Origin: Bacteroidales bacterium
Lineage (GTDB): Bacteria; Bacteroidota; Bacteroidia; Bacteroidales; UBA3663
Length of the DNA stretch: 42,818 nt
Reading direction: 5' to 3'
NCBI GenBank assembly: GCA_017618715.1
Contig: JAFZTS010000008.1
Location: 1 to 42,818 of the forward strand
Each line of letters starts with the position of its first letter. Position 1 is the stretch's first letter. Positions 9,801-18,383 of this stretch are shown one piece after another. Position numbers and translations under genes: made by a program. Below the pieces are notes generated by a model. The model did no database searches and was not told the origin of the DNA. It worked only from the letters and a program-made list of their open reading frames with translations.

Positions 9801-10791
9801 AGCAGGCGATGATCTTATTGCAAGAAAAACCTTTGATGTGAGTGGAGCCGAAGTGACTCTCAAATCGGGTGGCATCCTTTGCATCCCCTTTTCCTATGAG
9901 AATAATGTGGCTCGAAGCAATAACTTCAAGGTAGGCACGATGAACATTGAATCCGGAGCCATCCTTCTAATTGATATGCAAGTAAGTAGCGCTGGCGTAC
10001 CCAATGATACGAAGTTTGTAGTATTCTCCGATTTGAATATTATCAATGGCAAGTTTGAAACAATTCAACCAGTTGTTCCAGGTGAAGGTCAGGAATGGGA
10101 TCTCACCGAACTTTACACTGATGGCGTGATATATGTTCGTGAACAAGGCTATTCGCAGCATCAACCAACTTATACAGAAGAAAACCTATTTGGTGCCTCT
10201 TGTAAGGTGGCCGATGACGGGTATTACTATTTTACAAACGAAAACAGCGAAACCACCCAAGAGTATATAGACAATGGTGTAATCAGCTTTGATGAAGCAG
10301 GAAAGGCATCTGTGGTAGATGATTACAACACCGACCTCCAGACAGGTGCCATCAAACTCAGCAAAGGAGCCGAGATAACCTTTGCAGCCAATGGCAGCGT
10401 CAATAGTTTGAAGCTGGCTTTATATCGCGCATCGGGTTCCGATTGGGGATATGTCTATGGCAGTTATGATGCCGATGAATGGACATTGCTTGCATCTTTG
10501 ACTTCCGGACTTACAACGCGTCAGACAAATTACATCGATCTGACCACTGAGAAAATGTATAAGTCAGATTACCGGTATATTCGCATAACTCAACCCAATG
10601 GTGCTGCACCCACCTATCTTTGCGGCATTGCCTTGACCTATATGCAGAAGCATAATCCCGAAGAAGGAATCAGCAACATCCGCGCAGATGAATCTTCCCT
10701 CCCTTGCTTCGATTTATATGGCCGAAAGATTGGCGAAAGCCCGAAGGACCATGTCTATATCAAGGGCGGAAAAGCAATTATAGAGATGTAG
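6814..10791 (+). CDS. Very large secreted pectate-lyase family (PL1-like) protein with FnIII and autotransporter-type repeats
   Basis: From ATG 6814 the product has 1325 residues and begins with a signal peptide ending near residue 23. I rejected the upstream GTG at 6715 because the promoter falls inside that extension. Residues 24-370 form a parallel beta-helix domain like Bacteroidetes pectate lyases: GAQGWGRYAMG, then VTNLDDSGTGSLRDAV and AGQTAPGEG, and the STRNNKVKG and YANNVVYNW motif around residues 210-230. These enzymes cleave pectin by beta-elimination. A calcium-binding-like segment DTDNDGMPDDWE follows (about 380), then a fibronectin III domain (about 432-520). Next come repeats like the passenger-associated strand repeats of autotransporters, for example YTGATVLHNGVLEF near 605 and YAGTTNVMGGTLAVNG near 930. 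A discoidin-like beta domain (about 1180-1275) and a sorting-type tail ending in GGKAIIEM close the protein. Typical pectate lyases are 400-550 residues. It may be co-transcribed with the SusC/SusD run that starts 122 bp downstream. The catalytic assignment is by motif only. Confidence 0.85.
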   Translation: MKLLGKFFIFVSLVSACESLNAEQLAFSGAQGWGRYAMGARMSSSPTVYHVTNLDDSGTGSLRDAVSKPNRIVVFDVSGVIKISSRIVFSNNLYVAGQTAPGEGVTIYGDGVSFSGASNIICRYLRVRMGHNGSSGKDCAGVANGSNMIFDHCSFSWGLDETFSINGFGAAWNITLQNCIFGQGLMTHSAGGLMQADSITLYRNLYIDNSTRNNKVKGTNQYANNVVYNWSNGCYIMGGDSEGSSYVNIESNLFINGPSGGGNCFGGANANFHCYGVDNWQDANRDGVLNPTEVTNYSASDHRTTDPYDYPELDLYPANELIERNIPTVGASLPYRDQSDCYLIDELMSFGLLGALISNEETLPIGAPDIWEWFAGTKRTDTDNDGMPDDWEQANDTDPYKVDAVTLASNGYLNIENYINSITVDDRQFFLRKPITLNASSTTTTMTLTWRDYTYDEEGFVVEILKDGNWMEAGRTNPNATTYKLIGLEPGTSYDVRVRAFGLYDGAEEYSDYTTGTYKTQPIEVGIVDIDTFVPDVTNTFENVDGKKLLLHSDEKLDLKLSSNIFPETVVATGKGTINLSGNGEIGGEGTSLNKGDEGTLIINGKHSYTGATVLHNGVLEFNSIGNGGEKSAIGASQDYAQNWIMDGGTYRYTGANNATNRSAKLTNPTTLEIQSATLTMNGSIEGAGERQDFILDGNGQLNVGSTSFFKYNGTTTIKGGTIYLTTTEISKAGIGSSSKLILAGGTLKTKGESSNYETYSFPIEVLENTYSVFAPNRNCYMNNTLTGAGTLEVQVPYLREYFNFKTSGFTGRLVANGISTDSDGALMLKESSYNIPTTIVTLKGNAKLCCWATTSDNYLGGLSGDDGTYLMSTSKQTDGTSSTWTIGSANSDETFAGIINNRCCAANHYAKSNNINKVGTGIWRLTGKNVYAGTTNVMGGTLAVNGQHIADNNQYAKTHATAQTIYNVYADATLCGTGSILKTSTINVDKGGTLRAGDDLIARKTFDVSGAEVTLKSGGILCIPFSYENNVARSNNFKVGTMNIESGAILLIDMQVSSAGVPNDTKFVVFSDLNIINGKFETIQPVVPGEGQEWDLTELYTDGVIYVREQGYSQHQPTYTEENLFGASCKVADDGYYYFTNENSETTQEYIDNGVISFDEAGKASVVDDYNTDLQTGAIKLSKGAEITFAANGSVNSLKLALYRASGSDWGYVYGSYDADEWTLLASLTSGLTTRQTNYIDLTTEKMYKSDYRYIRITQPNGAAPTYLCGIALTYMQKHNPEEGISNIRADESSLPCFDLYGRKIGESPKDHVYIKGGKAIIEM

Positions 10792-10794
10792 ATT

Positions 10795-10870
10795 ATAGAT
10801 GACATAGATACAATAGTCACTATAGTCTCTATAGTTACTATAGATAATATAGATACTATAGGCACTATCC
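10795..10870. repeat. 9-bp-period ATAG repeat between the pectate-lyase gene and the FAS1 gene
   Basis: ATAG occurs at 10795, 10804, 10813, 10822, 10831, 10840, 10849 and 10858, eight copies exactly 9 bp apart, with a decayed ninth (AT) at 10867. Several units are the palindrome CTATAG. The repeat begins immediately after the TAG stop of the upstream gene, and one more ATAG lies just inside that gene at 10780. No promoter of the local consensus was found between here and the start at 10914. Confidence 0.9.
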
Positions 10871-10913
10871 TCAAAATTTTTCTCCCAGCAAATAAAACTA
10901 AATACTATATAAA

Positions 10914-13280
10914 ATGAACAAAACATTGTTACTACGGAAAGAAAGCCTCACTGCGATGATGGCGCTGCCGTTGATTATGATGACCTCGTGTCAACAGGAT
11001 CTGGCAGATAGCGACCATTACAAGGCACCAGACTTCCTTGTGGGCAATGCCATCGAAGTGCTGCAAAACGACGGCAACTACTCGACCTTCCTGAGAGGTG
11101 TGGAGTTGATTGGCTATAACGATGTCGTCAGTACCCAGTTGCTTACTGTCCTTGCTCCTACCGACGAGGCCTTCCAACGATTCCTATCGTCAAAAGGCTA
11201 TTCGACCATCGACGAGCTATATGCTGCCGATCCCGTATTCACCAAGGAGCTGATCACCTATCATCTTATCTACTTCGCCATGGATTGGGATAAAATGGTC
11301 AACTTCCGTCCCACCGAAGGCGACGGTGCCACCGAAGCCGACAAGGCGGTCAATGCAGGCATGTACAACCGTTTCCGCACCCGTTGTCAGCGAGATATGA
11401 CAACGGAGTACAACTCGGCATCTTCGGTGCGTGAAGATGTGCAAGTGGTGCATTACGACCGCTATCTTACCGTTTTCAGTGAGAAATTATTCCAAACTCT
11501 CGGTTTGGATGCAGCAACCAACTACAATTATTTCTTTCCGAACAGCACATGGAACCCCAATCATCTCAGCAACGGTTTCAATGTGATGAATGCCGCTGTG
11601 CTCGATACGGAAGCAGTGGTGACCGACAACGGCTACCTCTATCATATCGATCAGGTAATTGAACCCATCAGCACCATATACGATGAGTTGTCGAGCCGTA
11701 GCGAATACACGATGTTCAGCAAGTTCTTCAATCAATATAAATACTATCAGCAGGATGTGACCGAGTCGGAGAAGCGCGGTTTCCCCGTTTATAGCACCCA
11801 TTTCAATTCCCTTCCTGATATTGCCAACGAATGGGCATCGTCGTCGTATTACAACTATACCGAAAACAGCTACATCTCATACAATGTCATTGCTCCTACC
11901 GATGCAGCCATGACAAAAATGTTCAGCGAATACTGGGAACCAGGTTGCGGCTATGCCTCCGTTGAATCTCTCAATCCACTCATTCAGCTGATCCTGTTGA
12001 ACGAATGTTTTATGGAATGCGATGTCAACAACGATGGAAGCAGCTTCATTAATTATATGTGCTATCCTGCTTTCATCGACAACGGACGAGCAGTTTCCGA
12101 TTTGGGCACCTCCATCGTCTTGCCTTCCACCGAATTTGACAACCGCTTGGTTTGCAATAATGGTGTCATTTTCGGAGCCTCACAGATGTCGGTACCTGGT
12201 GTGATGGGAAGCGCTGTTGGACCTGCCTTCAAGGATGTGCGCTACCTCAATTACCTCTATACATTATATGGCTCAGGCTTACTTGGGAACTATTCGAGCA
12301 ACGCTACTAGCCATGTAACGCTGATTCCTGATACAGCGCAATACCGAGCTGAGCGCATGCGTCTTTTCCGCGAGACGGTCGATGGTGTGTCGGAATATAC
12401 GTTGCAGCAATGGAATGACGAAGCCGGCGACTATTCCAACATGGGCGGTGGTTTGATGCGTAATATTGTCAATATGAATACTGCTGATGAAGTGAACGAA
12501 TTACCTTCTTCAGGAACAGCAGTCATCGAAACCAATGTGTCGTATAACTATTGGTTCATCCGCGACGGCAAAATCACAACCAATGCTCTTTTCAACCAGC
12601 AGCTTAACCCGACTTTCACTGACGAGATCTGGTATCCTTTCCACGAAATCAAACGCGGAGGCGGAAACACGTGGAGCAATGGACGCTCCTACGCCTACAG
12701 TTATCCAGGCATTTATCAGCCGGTTACTGCTGAAAGTCTCGAAACTGAGTTATCGCAAAACAACGACCGTAATTATCCATATTATTGCTTCGCACAACTG
12801 TTGCGTCTCTCGGGCCTTGCTTCCGATGGTGCCTTTGTAACGACTGGTGCGAATACCGTCCGCATTGAACAAGACATGAACGATAACCGATTCATCGCTT
12901 TCGTTCCAACCAACGATGCCATTCGCGACAATCTCAAGACGCTCCCAGGTTGTGCCAATCTCAACATCGATGAAAACACTTACGCTATCTCTGGTCGTGC
13001 GACACAAGCGGCTTTGGCAGCATATCTGCTGAGTTATTTCATCGTGCGCGACCGCAACTCGTTCTCCTCATATCCCTACGTGGGTTCGAGCTGCAAAGGA
13101 CTGTTTGAAACAGGTGGCACCTACAATCTGCAAGTCATCGACGATGGCTCATCACTTTCCATCAGGGCCACAGGTGAGGGGGCTGAAGGTGGAACGATTC
13201 CTGTTGTGAGCAATTACTATTACCTGCCATTCGCATTCAGCGACGGAGCTTTCCAGCTCGTTGATGGAGTGCTGAAGTAA
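10914..13280 (+). CDS. Lipoprotein with four fasciclin (FAS1)-like domains
   Basis: The 788-residue product carries a lipoprotein signal with MMTSC and lipid Cys26, followed by QQDLADSD, acidic as in Bacteroidetes surface-exposed lipoproteins. Four FAS1 hallmark segments of the form T/I-x-x-x-P-T-x-x-A can be seen: LLTVLAPTDEAFQRFL (from about residue 76), YNVIAPTDAAMTKMF (about 322), VTLIPDTAQYRAER (about 466) and FIAFVPTNDAIRDNL (about 659). Conserved helices such as ELITYHLIYF and AAYLLSYFIV lie in the expected places. FAS1 domains usually mediate adhesion or ligand binding and have no catalytic activity. As the first gene of a run with SusC and SusD, the protein probably sits at the outer face of the outer membrane and helps capture a substrate for the SusC at 13358. 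The gap to that gene is 77 bp. The ligand is unknown. Confidence 0.85.
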   Translation: MNKTLLLRKESLTAMMALPLIMMTSCQQDLADSDHYKAPDFLVGNAIEVLQNDGNYSTFLRGVELIGYNDVVSTQLLTVLAPTDEAFQRFLSSKGYSTIDELYAADPVFTKELITYHLIYFAMDWDKMVNFRPTEGDGATEADKAVNAGMYNRFRTRCQRDMTTEYNSASSVREDVQVVHYDRYLTVFSEKLFQTLGLDAATNYNYFFPNSTWNPNHLSNGFNVMNAAVLDTEAVVTDNGYLYHIDQVIEPISTIYDELSSRSEYTMFSKFFNQYKYYQQDVTESEKRGFPVYSTHFNSLPDIANEWASSSYYNYTENSYISYNVIAPTDAAMTKMFSEYWEPGCGYASVESLNPLIQLILLNECFMECDVNNDGSSFINYMCYPAFIDNGRAVSDLGTSIVLPSTEFDNRLVCNNGVIFGASQMSVPGVMGSAVGPAFKDVRYLNYLYTLYGSGLLGNYSSNATSHVTLIPDTAQYRAERMRLFRETVDGVSEYTLQQWNDEAGDYSNMGGGLMRNIVNMNTADEVNELPSSGTAVIETNVSYNYWFIRDGKITTNALFNQQLNPTFTDEIWYPFHEIKRGGGNTWSNGRSYAYSYPGIYQPVTAESLETELSQNNDRNYPYYCFAQLLRLSGLASDGAFVTTGANTVRIEQDMNDNRFIAFVPTNDAIRDNLKTLPGCANLNIDENTYAISGRATQAALAAYLLSYFIVRDRNSFSSYPYVGSSCKGLFETGGTYNLQVIDDGSSLSIRATGEGAEGGTIPVVSNYYYLPFAFSDGAFQLVDGVLK

Positions 13281-13283
13281 GAT

Positions 13284-13341
13284 ACAATTAACAATTAATT
13301 TAAAATTAACAATGAAAGGTTAGCGATTGATCGTTAATTGT
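13284..13341. repeat. Inverted repeat in the FAS1-SusC gap
   Basis: ACAATTAAC at 13284-13292 is the exact reverse complement of GTTAATTGT at 13333-13341, giving a 9-bp stem around a 40-nt AT-rich loop that repeats AATTAA words. No T-run follows, so it is not an obvious intrinsic terminator. It may act as an mRNA processing or partial attenuation element ahead of susC; that is inference. Confidence 0.5.
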
Positions 13342-13357
13342 AAAAGCAAAGAAAGTT

Positions 13358-16300
13358 ATGAATAAACTGAAAACACTTCTGATTACACTCCTCTCGCTGA
13401 TGACCTCGATGGTCATGGCACAGCAGGCAAGAACGCTGACAGGTATGGTAATCGACGACATGAAGGAGCCCATTCCTGGTGCCAATATCGTTGTGTCGAA
13501 TCAACAGAACCGTGCCCTAAAGGGAACTGTCACCGATATGGATGGCAACTTTGTGCTGACGATGCCTCCAGGCGACAAGCTTAACATCCAGATATCCTAT
13601 ATCGGCATGAAAACGCAACGCATCGAATACAAGGGACAGACAACACTGAAGATTACGATGCACGAAGACAGTCGTATGTTGGCTGGAGCCGAGGTCACCG
13701 CCCAACGTGTAGAACGTTCGGAATTGGGTGTATCCTTCCGCGAACAGACATCGGCCACCCAGAAGATCAGCATGGTAGAGATTACCGAGGTTGCTCCTGT
13801 CGCTTCCATCGAAGAAGCGCTGCAAGGACAAGCAGCCGGACTTGATATCGTGCTTGGTGGCGATCCTGGTGCCAAATCCTCCATCCGTATCCGTGGTACC
13901 AGTACGCTTTCATCAAATGCCGAACCACTTGTCGTTATTGACGGTATTCCAACTGCTACATCCTTCGGCGATGACTTCGATTTCTCGAATGCCAACGAGG
14001 ATGACTTCGGCGCTCTTTTGAATATCTCGCCTTCTGACATCGAAAGTATCGAGGTGCTCAAGGATGCCGCTTCGACAGCCATTTACGGTACTTCAGGAGC
14101 AAACGGTGTACTCCTAATTACCACCAAGCAAGGCAAAACTGGAAAGACGAACTTCAGTTTCACGTCGAAGTTCTCCATCAAGGAAGAACCAGATCCTATA
14201 CCATTGCTTAACGCGTCACAATATATCGCCATGATTCAGGATGCCGTGTGGAACGCTGCCAACGCCAACGGCCTTGGTAACTCTTCTGCATTGCTTGACC
14301 TGCTCTATAACCGCGACGAGCTCCTTCAGCGCCAGTCTCTCTCGGAGTTCAAGTACTATCGCGAATATGCAGTCGATACCGATTGGCTCGAAACAGTGAA
14401 ACAGAACGCTTGGCAGTGGGATAACTCCTTCTCGGTTAGCGGTGGAGGTGACAAGGCGACTTACATCTTCTCGCTCGGTTACCTTGACGACGTGGGTACC
14501 ACGATAGGCACCGAACAGAAACGACTGACGGCGAAGACTCGTGTCACCTACAAGTTCTCCGACAAGTTCCGCGTATATACTGACTTTAACTTTGTCAACA
14601 CCGACAAGTATGCCAATTATACCGACAACGATGGCAACTTCTCGGGAGTGCGTGCCATGGCTCAAGCCAAGATGCCAAACGAGAGCCCTTACCTGATGAA
14701 CGATGCAGGACCAACTGCCAGCTATTTCCAGCCATGGGACGGTTGTTTCCAAGGTACATTCAACAATGGCGGCAACTATAATCCGCTGGCCATGGCCAAG
14801 GAAAGCTATTACAATACAAATGTGCGGCAGGAGAAGATGACCATCGACTGGGAATGGCGTCCATACAACTGGCTGCGTTATGAGGGATGGGTTAGCATGG
14901 ATATGAAGGCACAAGTTGTCAAGTCCTTCCTTCCACAAGTGGCTACTGGAGTGCTTTGGACAAACACCTACGCCAATCGTTCGGCTGAGAAGGTGACTGA
15001 TAACTTCCTGCTGCAAACACAAAACAAACTGCAATTGATCAAGACTTTCGCCGAAAAGCACAGCATTGTTGCTACGGCACTTGTCAAGACATCGCATTCA
15101 AGTTCCAGCTCTTCGGTGAACGAGACCTATGCCAATGTATCCTCCAACCTCTCCGACCCCGTAGTAGGTTCCATCGTGGCAGCAGCTTCGAGCGGTGAGA
15201 GTCAGTCGCGCAAGGTGCAATTCACCGAATCGTTGGCGTACACTTTCGACGGACGTTATTCGGTTAATGCCAACTTTAACACCGAAGGCAACTCTGCCAT
15301 GGGTAAGAATCAGCGTTTTGCAACCTTCCCGTCGATGGGCGTGGCATGGAATATCTCCGAAGAACATTGGTTCGACAACTACAAGAACATCTTTACACAA
15401 GGCAAGATACGTTATTCACTCGGTTGGTCAGGTACTGCACCTTCGAGCGGATATGTTTATATGGGTGCCTATTCAAGCTTGGGCAATTACATGGATATCA
15501 AGGCCATTTATCCCAATCGAATGCAGCTTGACAAGTTGAAATGGGAGTCGAAGCGTGAATGGGACGTTGGTATAGACCTGCGTTTCTACGATCGCTATTC
15601 GATGACTTTCGACTACTACGATAACTATGTCTCCGACTGTTTGACCAAGAAGTACAGCATCCCTTCGACCACCGGTTATGCTCAACTTGCCTACTCCAAT
15701 TCAGGTAAGGTATCGAACAAAGGTTGGGAGCTGCGTTTCGACCTCGACATTGTAAAGACTCAGGATTGGAAGTTCACGATCAACTTCAACTGCGCGCGTA
15801 ATATAAATAAGGTGGAAGTTGTTCCTGACAACTACAACGAAAACGTCAAGGTGGGCAACGGTTCGAACAACTACAACACATTCACCGTAGCTGGTGACCC
15901 CATTGGTTCCTTCTACGGATTCCGTTACCTCGGCGTTTATCAGAATGTCGAAGACACCTATGCACGCGACGCAGCGGGCAACATCATGACCGACTTCAAT
16001 GGTGACCGCGTGACGATGATCAATTATCGCGAACGCGTCTATCCAGGCGATGCCAAGTATGAGGATATCAACCACGACGGCGTCATCGATGCCAACGATA
16101 TCGTCTATCTCGGCAATTCCTATCCGACAATTACAGGTGGCGGCGGCTTCTCGCTCAAATACGGAAACACGAAAAACAACTTCGGTATGTTCTCGCTCAA
16201 CCTGCTGTTGCACGGACGCTATGGCCAGAAGGTAATCAATGCTGCACGTATGAACCTCGAAAACATGCACGGAACCACCAACCAATCGACAGCTGTCCTC

Positions 16301-16639
16301 AACCGCTGGCGTAAGGAGGGTGACGACACCGACATTCCTCGCGCCCTATACGGCATGGGCTACAATTACCTACCTTCCGACCGCTTCGTTGAAGATGCTT
16401 CCTACATGCGCATCAAGAGTATCTCCCTCTCCTGGGCATTGCCAAAGAAGTGGCTTGCTCATATCGGCTTCAACACGGCATCTGTTTATGTTACTGGGTA
16501 CGACCTCTTCACCTTCACCAGCTATTCGGGCCAAAATCCTGAGGTGAGCCTACCAAGCAAAGCCTCCGACCTCGTGAAGGACAGCTCTACAACTCCTGTT
16601 TCAAAGCGTTTCGCTTGTGGTATTAACTTGAATTTCTGA
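13358..16639 (+). CDS. SusC/RagA-type TonB-dependent outer-membrane receptor (first copy)
   Basis: The 1093-residue protein has a signal peptide ending MVMAQQ, then a carboxypeptidase-regulatory-like beta-sandwich (about residues 27-110: LTGMVIDDMKEPIPGANIVV, GTVTDMDGNF). A TonB-dependent plug follows (about 130-260) with ALQGQAAGLDIV, SIRIRGTSTLSSNAEPLVVI, then DGIPT, and the typical EVLKDAASTAIYG and GANGVLLITTK. The rest is a long 22-strand-type barrel ending in KRFACGINLNF, with a terminal aromatic residue as for outer-membrane proteins. Members import oligosaccharides or peptides with a SusD lid and energy from TonB. The susD gene starts 7 bp downstream. The substrate cannot be read from the sequence; the neighbouring pectate-lyase-type gene hints at a pectic glycan, but weakly. 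Confidence 0.96.
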   Translation: MNKLKTLLITLLSLMTSMVMAQQARTLTGMVIDDMKEPIPGANIVVSNQQNRALKGTVTDMDGNFVLTMPPGDKLNIQISYIGMKTQRIEYKGQTTLKITMHEDSRMLAGAEVTAQRVERSELGVSFREQTSATQKISMVEITEVAPVASIEEALQGQAAGLDIVLGGDPGAKSSIRIRGTSTLSSNAEPLVVIDGIPTATSFGDDFDFSNANEDDFGALLNISPSDIESIEVLKDAASTAIYGTSGANGVLLITTKQGKTGKTNFSFTSKFSIKEEPDPIPLLNASQYIAMIQDAVWNAANANGLGNSSALLDLLYNRDELLQRQSLSEFKYYREYAVDTDWLETVKQNAWQWDNSFSVSGGGDKATYIFSLGYLDDVGTTIGTEQKRLTAKTRVTYKFSDKFRVYTDFNFVNTDKYANYTDNDGNFSGVRAMAQAKMPNESPYLMNDAGPTASYFQPWDGCFQGTFNNGGNYNPLAMAKESYYNTNVRQEKMTIDWEWRPYNWLRYEGWVSMDMKAQVVKSFLPQVATGVLWTNTYANRSAEKVTDNFLLQTQNKLQLIKTFAEKHSIVATALVKTSHSSSSSSVNETYANVSSNLSDPVVGSIVAAASSGESQSRKVQFTESLAYTFDGRYSVNANFNTEGNSAMGKNQRFATFPSMGVAWNISEEHWFDNYKNIFTQGKIRYSLGWSGTAPSSGYVYMGAYSSLGNYMDIKAIYPNRMQLDKLKWESKREWDVGIDLRFYDRYSMTFDYYDNYVSDCLTKKYSIPSTTGYAQLAYSNSGKVSNKGWELRFDLDIVKTQDWKFTINFNCARNINKVEVVPDNYNENVKVGNGSNNYNTFTVAGDPIGSFYGFRYLGVYQNVEDTYARDAAGNIMTDFNGDRVTMINYRERVYPGDAKYEDINHDGVIDANDIVYLGNSYPTITGGGGFSLKYGNTKNNFGMFSLNLLLHGRYGQKVINAARMNLENMHGTTNQSTAVLNRWRKEGDDTDIPRALYGMGYNYLPSDRFVEDASYMRIKSISLSWALPKKWLAHIGFNTASVYVTGYDLFTFTSYSGQNPEVSLPSKASDLVKDSSTTPVSKRFACGINLNF

Positions 16640-16646
16640 AAAAGCT

Positions 16647-18374
16647 ATGAAACGTAATACAAATAATCGTAAGAAATACTCTATAGCTTCTATAGCATCT
16701 ATAGTTTCTATAGCTACACTCTTGACCACCACCAGCTGCAACGATTGGCTCGACCTCTTGCCCAACAACGAGCAGGTGACCGACAACTACTGGCAAACCA
16801 AGGAGGATGTCGAGTCGGTAATCGCATCGGGTTACTACTATATGCGCAATGCCGTGCCGCAAATGCTCCTATGGGGCGAATTACGCGGCGGAACACTCTA
16901 CAATAATTCCACCACCGATGAAGCCGGCAAGATACAGGACTTCGATGCCGTCGAAGGCAACTCGCAGGTCAAGTACGCCACCTTCTACCAAATCATCAAC
17001 ATGGCCAACTCTGTGCTGATGTATGCACCCTCTGTGCAGGAGAAAGACAACACCTACTACTCGTCGGTGCTCAACAGCCACCTCTGCGAAGCATACTTCC
17101 AGCGAGCCTACGCCTATTCGATCCTGGTCAAGAATTTCAAGGAGGTTCCCCTCATCCTTGAAGCATACGTCAACGACGATGCGGAGTTCAACCTTCCCAA
17201 GGCATCCGAGACGCAAATCATAGAGCAGATCAAGGCCGATTGCCTTGCTGCCCTCGCTACTGGTGCTGCCAAGTCGAATTATGAAAGCGAATGGGAAACA
17301 AAAGGTCGTGCCACCAAGTGGGCACTCTATGCCCTCCTGGCTGACATCACACTTTGGAACCATGAGTATGACCAGTGTATCCAATATTGCAATGAGCTCA
17401 TCGATGCAACCGATGCTCTTCGTCCAGTATTCATCAGCGAGATGAACAACTGGTTCTCGATCTTCAATCCTGGCAATTCGAACGAGAGCATTCTCGAACT
17501 CAATTGGAGCTACTCGACAGAAGGACATAACAACAATTTTGAAAACCGCTTTGCCTGGGGCAACCTCATCAGCAGTTCGTCGGGTTCTTACAACATCTCG
17601 CCAACAGCTACTGAGAAGATGCGTCAGGAAGCTATCGATGCCTTGGCCAATCATCCCGAGCTGACTTTTAACGATCACGTTGGACGTTCCATCTTCTGTA
17701 CATGGGTGCCCGGCACGAGCACAGAAGCTCCAGCACGATATACTACCAGCCAGAACTTCTTTGTTTGGAAGTATCGCGGCCAGGAACTTGCCAACATCGA
17801 AAGCGTACGTCTTTCGACTGGCAACGATGCCAACTTCATCCTCTACCGCATGGCTGACATCTATCTGATGAAGGCCGAAGCGTTGGTCATGAAGGGACAG
17901 GCATCGTGGCGTGCAGCTATTGAGCTGATCAACAAAGTGCGTCAGCGTGCTGGACTCATCGATTTCCTTGATTTGAGTTCTTCGACAGCCGATAACGAAA
18001 TTGATGCCCTCGACGAACTGACTCTCCTCACCGAAGTTATCGACCAACGTGAGATGGAGTTTGTAGGCGAAGCCAAACGTTGGTATGACCTGCTTCGAAT
18101 GGCACGTTATGATAGCGACTTTGCACCCACGCAAACCGTCGAGGATGCCGAAGGTATCGCTTACGGAAGCTACAAGACCGTCAGCGGCAACGACGTCTTT
18201 GCTTACAAGCAGCGCGTTATCTTGACCATCTGTGAGTACAATACACAGATCTCCAGCATCCAGCTGCAATCCGTGCTTCAAAACAGTTGGGCATGGTATC
18301 TGCCACTTCCAATAGCCGATATCGAAACCAACGATAACCTGAAGCAGAATCCCTATTACGCCACGACTAAATAA
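16647..18374 (+). CDS. SusD/RagB-type outer-membrane lipoprotein (first copy)
   Basis: This 575-residue lipoprotein is the lid and binding partner of the SusC encoded 7 bp upstream. The signal peptide is unusually long and its core is a repeat: residues 12-23 read SIA, SIA, SIV, SIA, encoded by four 9-bp CTATAG-containing units. The lipid site is Cys31 (TTTSC), followed by NDWLDLLPNNEQVTDNYW, the typical SusD N-terminus. Other family marks are YFQRAYAYSILVKNFKEVPL, the helical TPR-like body, ADIYLMKAEALVMKG, LINKVRQRAGL, and REMEFVGEAKRWYDLLRM near residue 475. The C-terminus ends with LPLPIADIETNDNLKQNPYY, matching the family. It should act at the cell surface. The next gene begins 9 bp downstream, so the run is surely one transcript here. 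Confidence 0.96.
   Translation: MKRNTNNRKKYSIASIASIVSIATLLTTTSCNDWLDLLPNNEQVTDNYWQTKEDVESVIASGYYYMRNAVPQMLLWGELRGGTLYNNSTTDEAGKIQDFDAVEGNSQVKYATFYQIINMANSVLMYAPSVQEKDNTYYSSVLNSHLCEAYFQRAYAYSILVKNFKEVPLILEAYVNDDAEFNLPKASETQIIEQIKADCLAALATGAAKSNYESEWETKGRATKWALYALLADITLWNHEYDQCIQYCNELIDATDALRPVFISEMNNWFSIFNPGNSNESILELNWSYSTEGHNNNFENRFAWGNLISSSSGSYNISPTATEKMRQEAIDALANHPELTFNDHVGRSIFCTWVPGTSTEAPARYTTSQNFFVWKYRGQELANIESVRLSTGNDANFILYRMADIYLMKAEALVMKGQASWRAAIELINKVRQRAGLIDFLDLSSSTADNEIDALDELTLLTEVIDQREMEFVGEAKRWYDLLRMARYDSDFAPTQTVEDAEGIAYGSYKTVSGNDVFAYKQRVILTICEYNTQISSIQLQSVLQNSWAWYLPLPIADIETNDNLKQNPYYATTK
16680..16715 (+). repeat. Four 9-bp units inside the susD signal-peptide codons
   Basis: ATAG recurs at 16683, 16692, 16701 and 16710, exactly 9 bp apart and in frame, so each unit encodes Ser-Ile-Ala (one unit Ser-Ile-Val). 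It is the same CTATAG plus three bases pattern and period as the intergenic repeat at 10795-10870. Gain or loss of one unit would keep the frame and change signal-peptide length by three residues. Confidence 0.85.
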
Positions 18375-18383
18375 GCTACAATT

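Noticed and set aside
16881..18281. 466-residue open frame on the minus strand
   Set aside because: Shadow of the first susD gene, with no domain or start signals.
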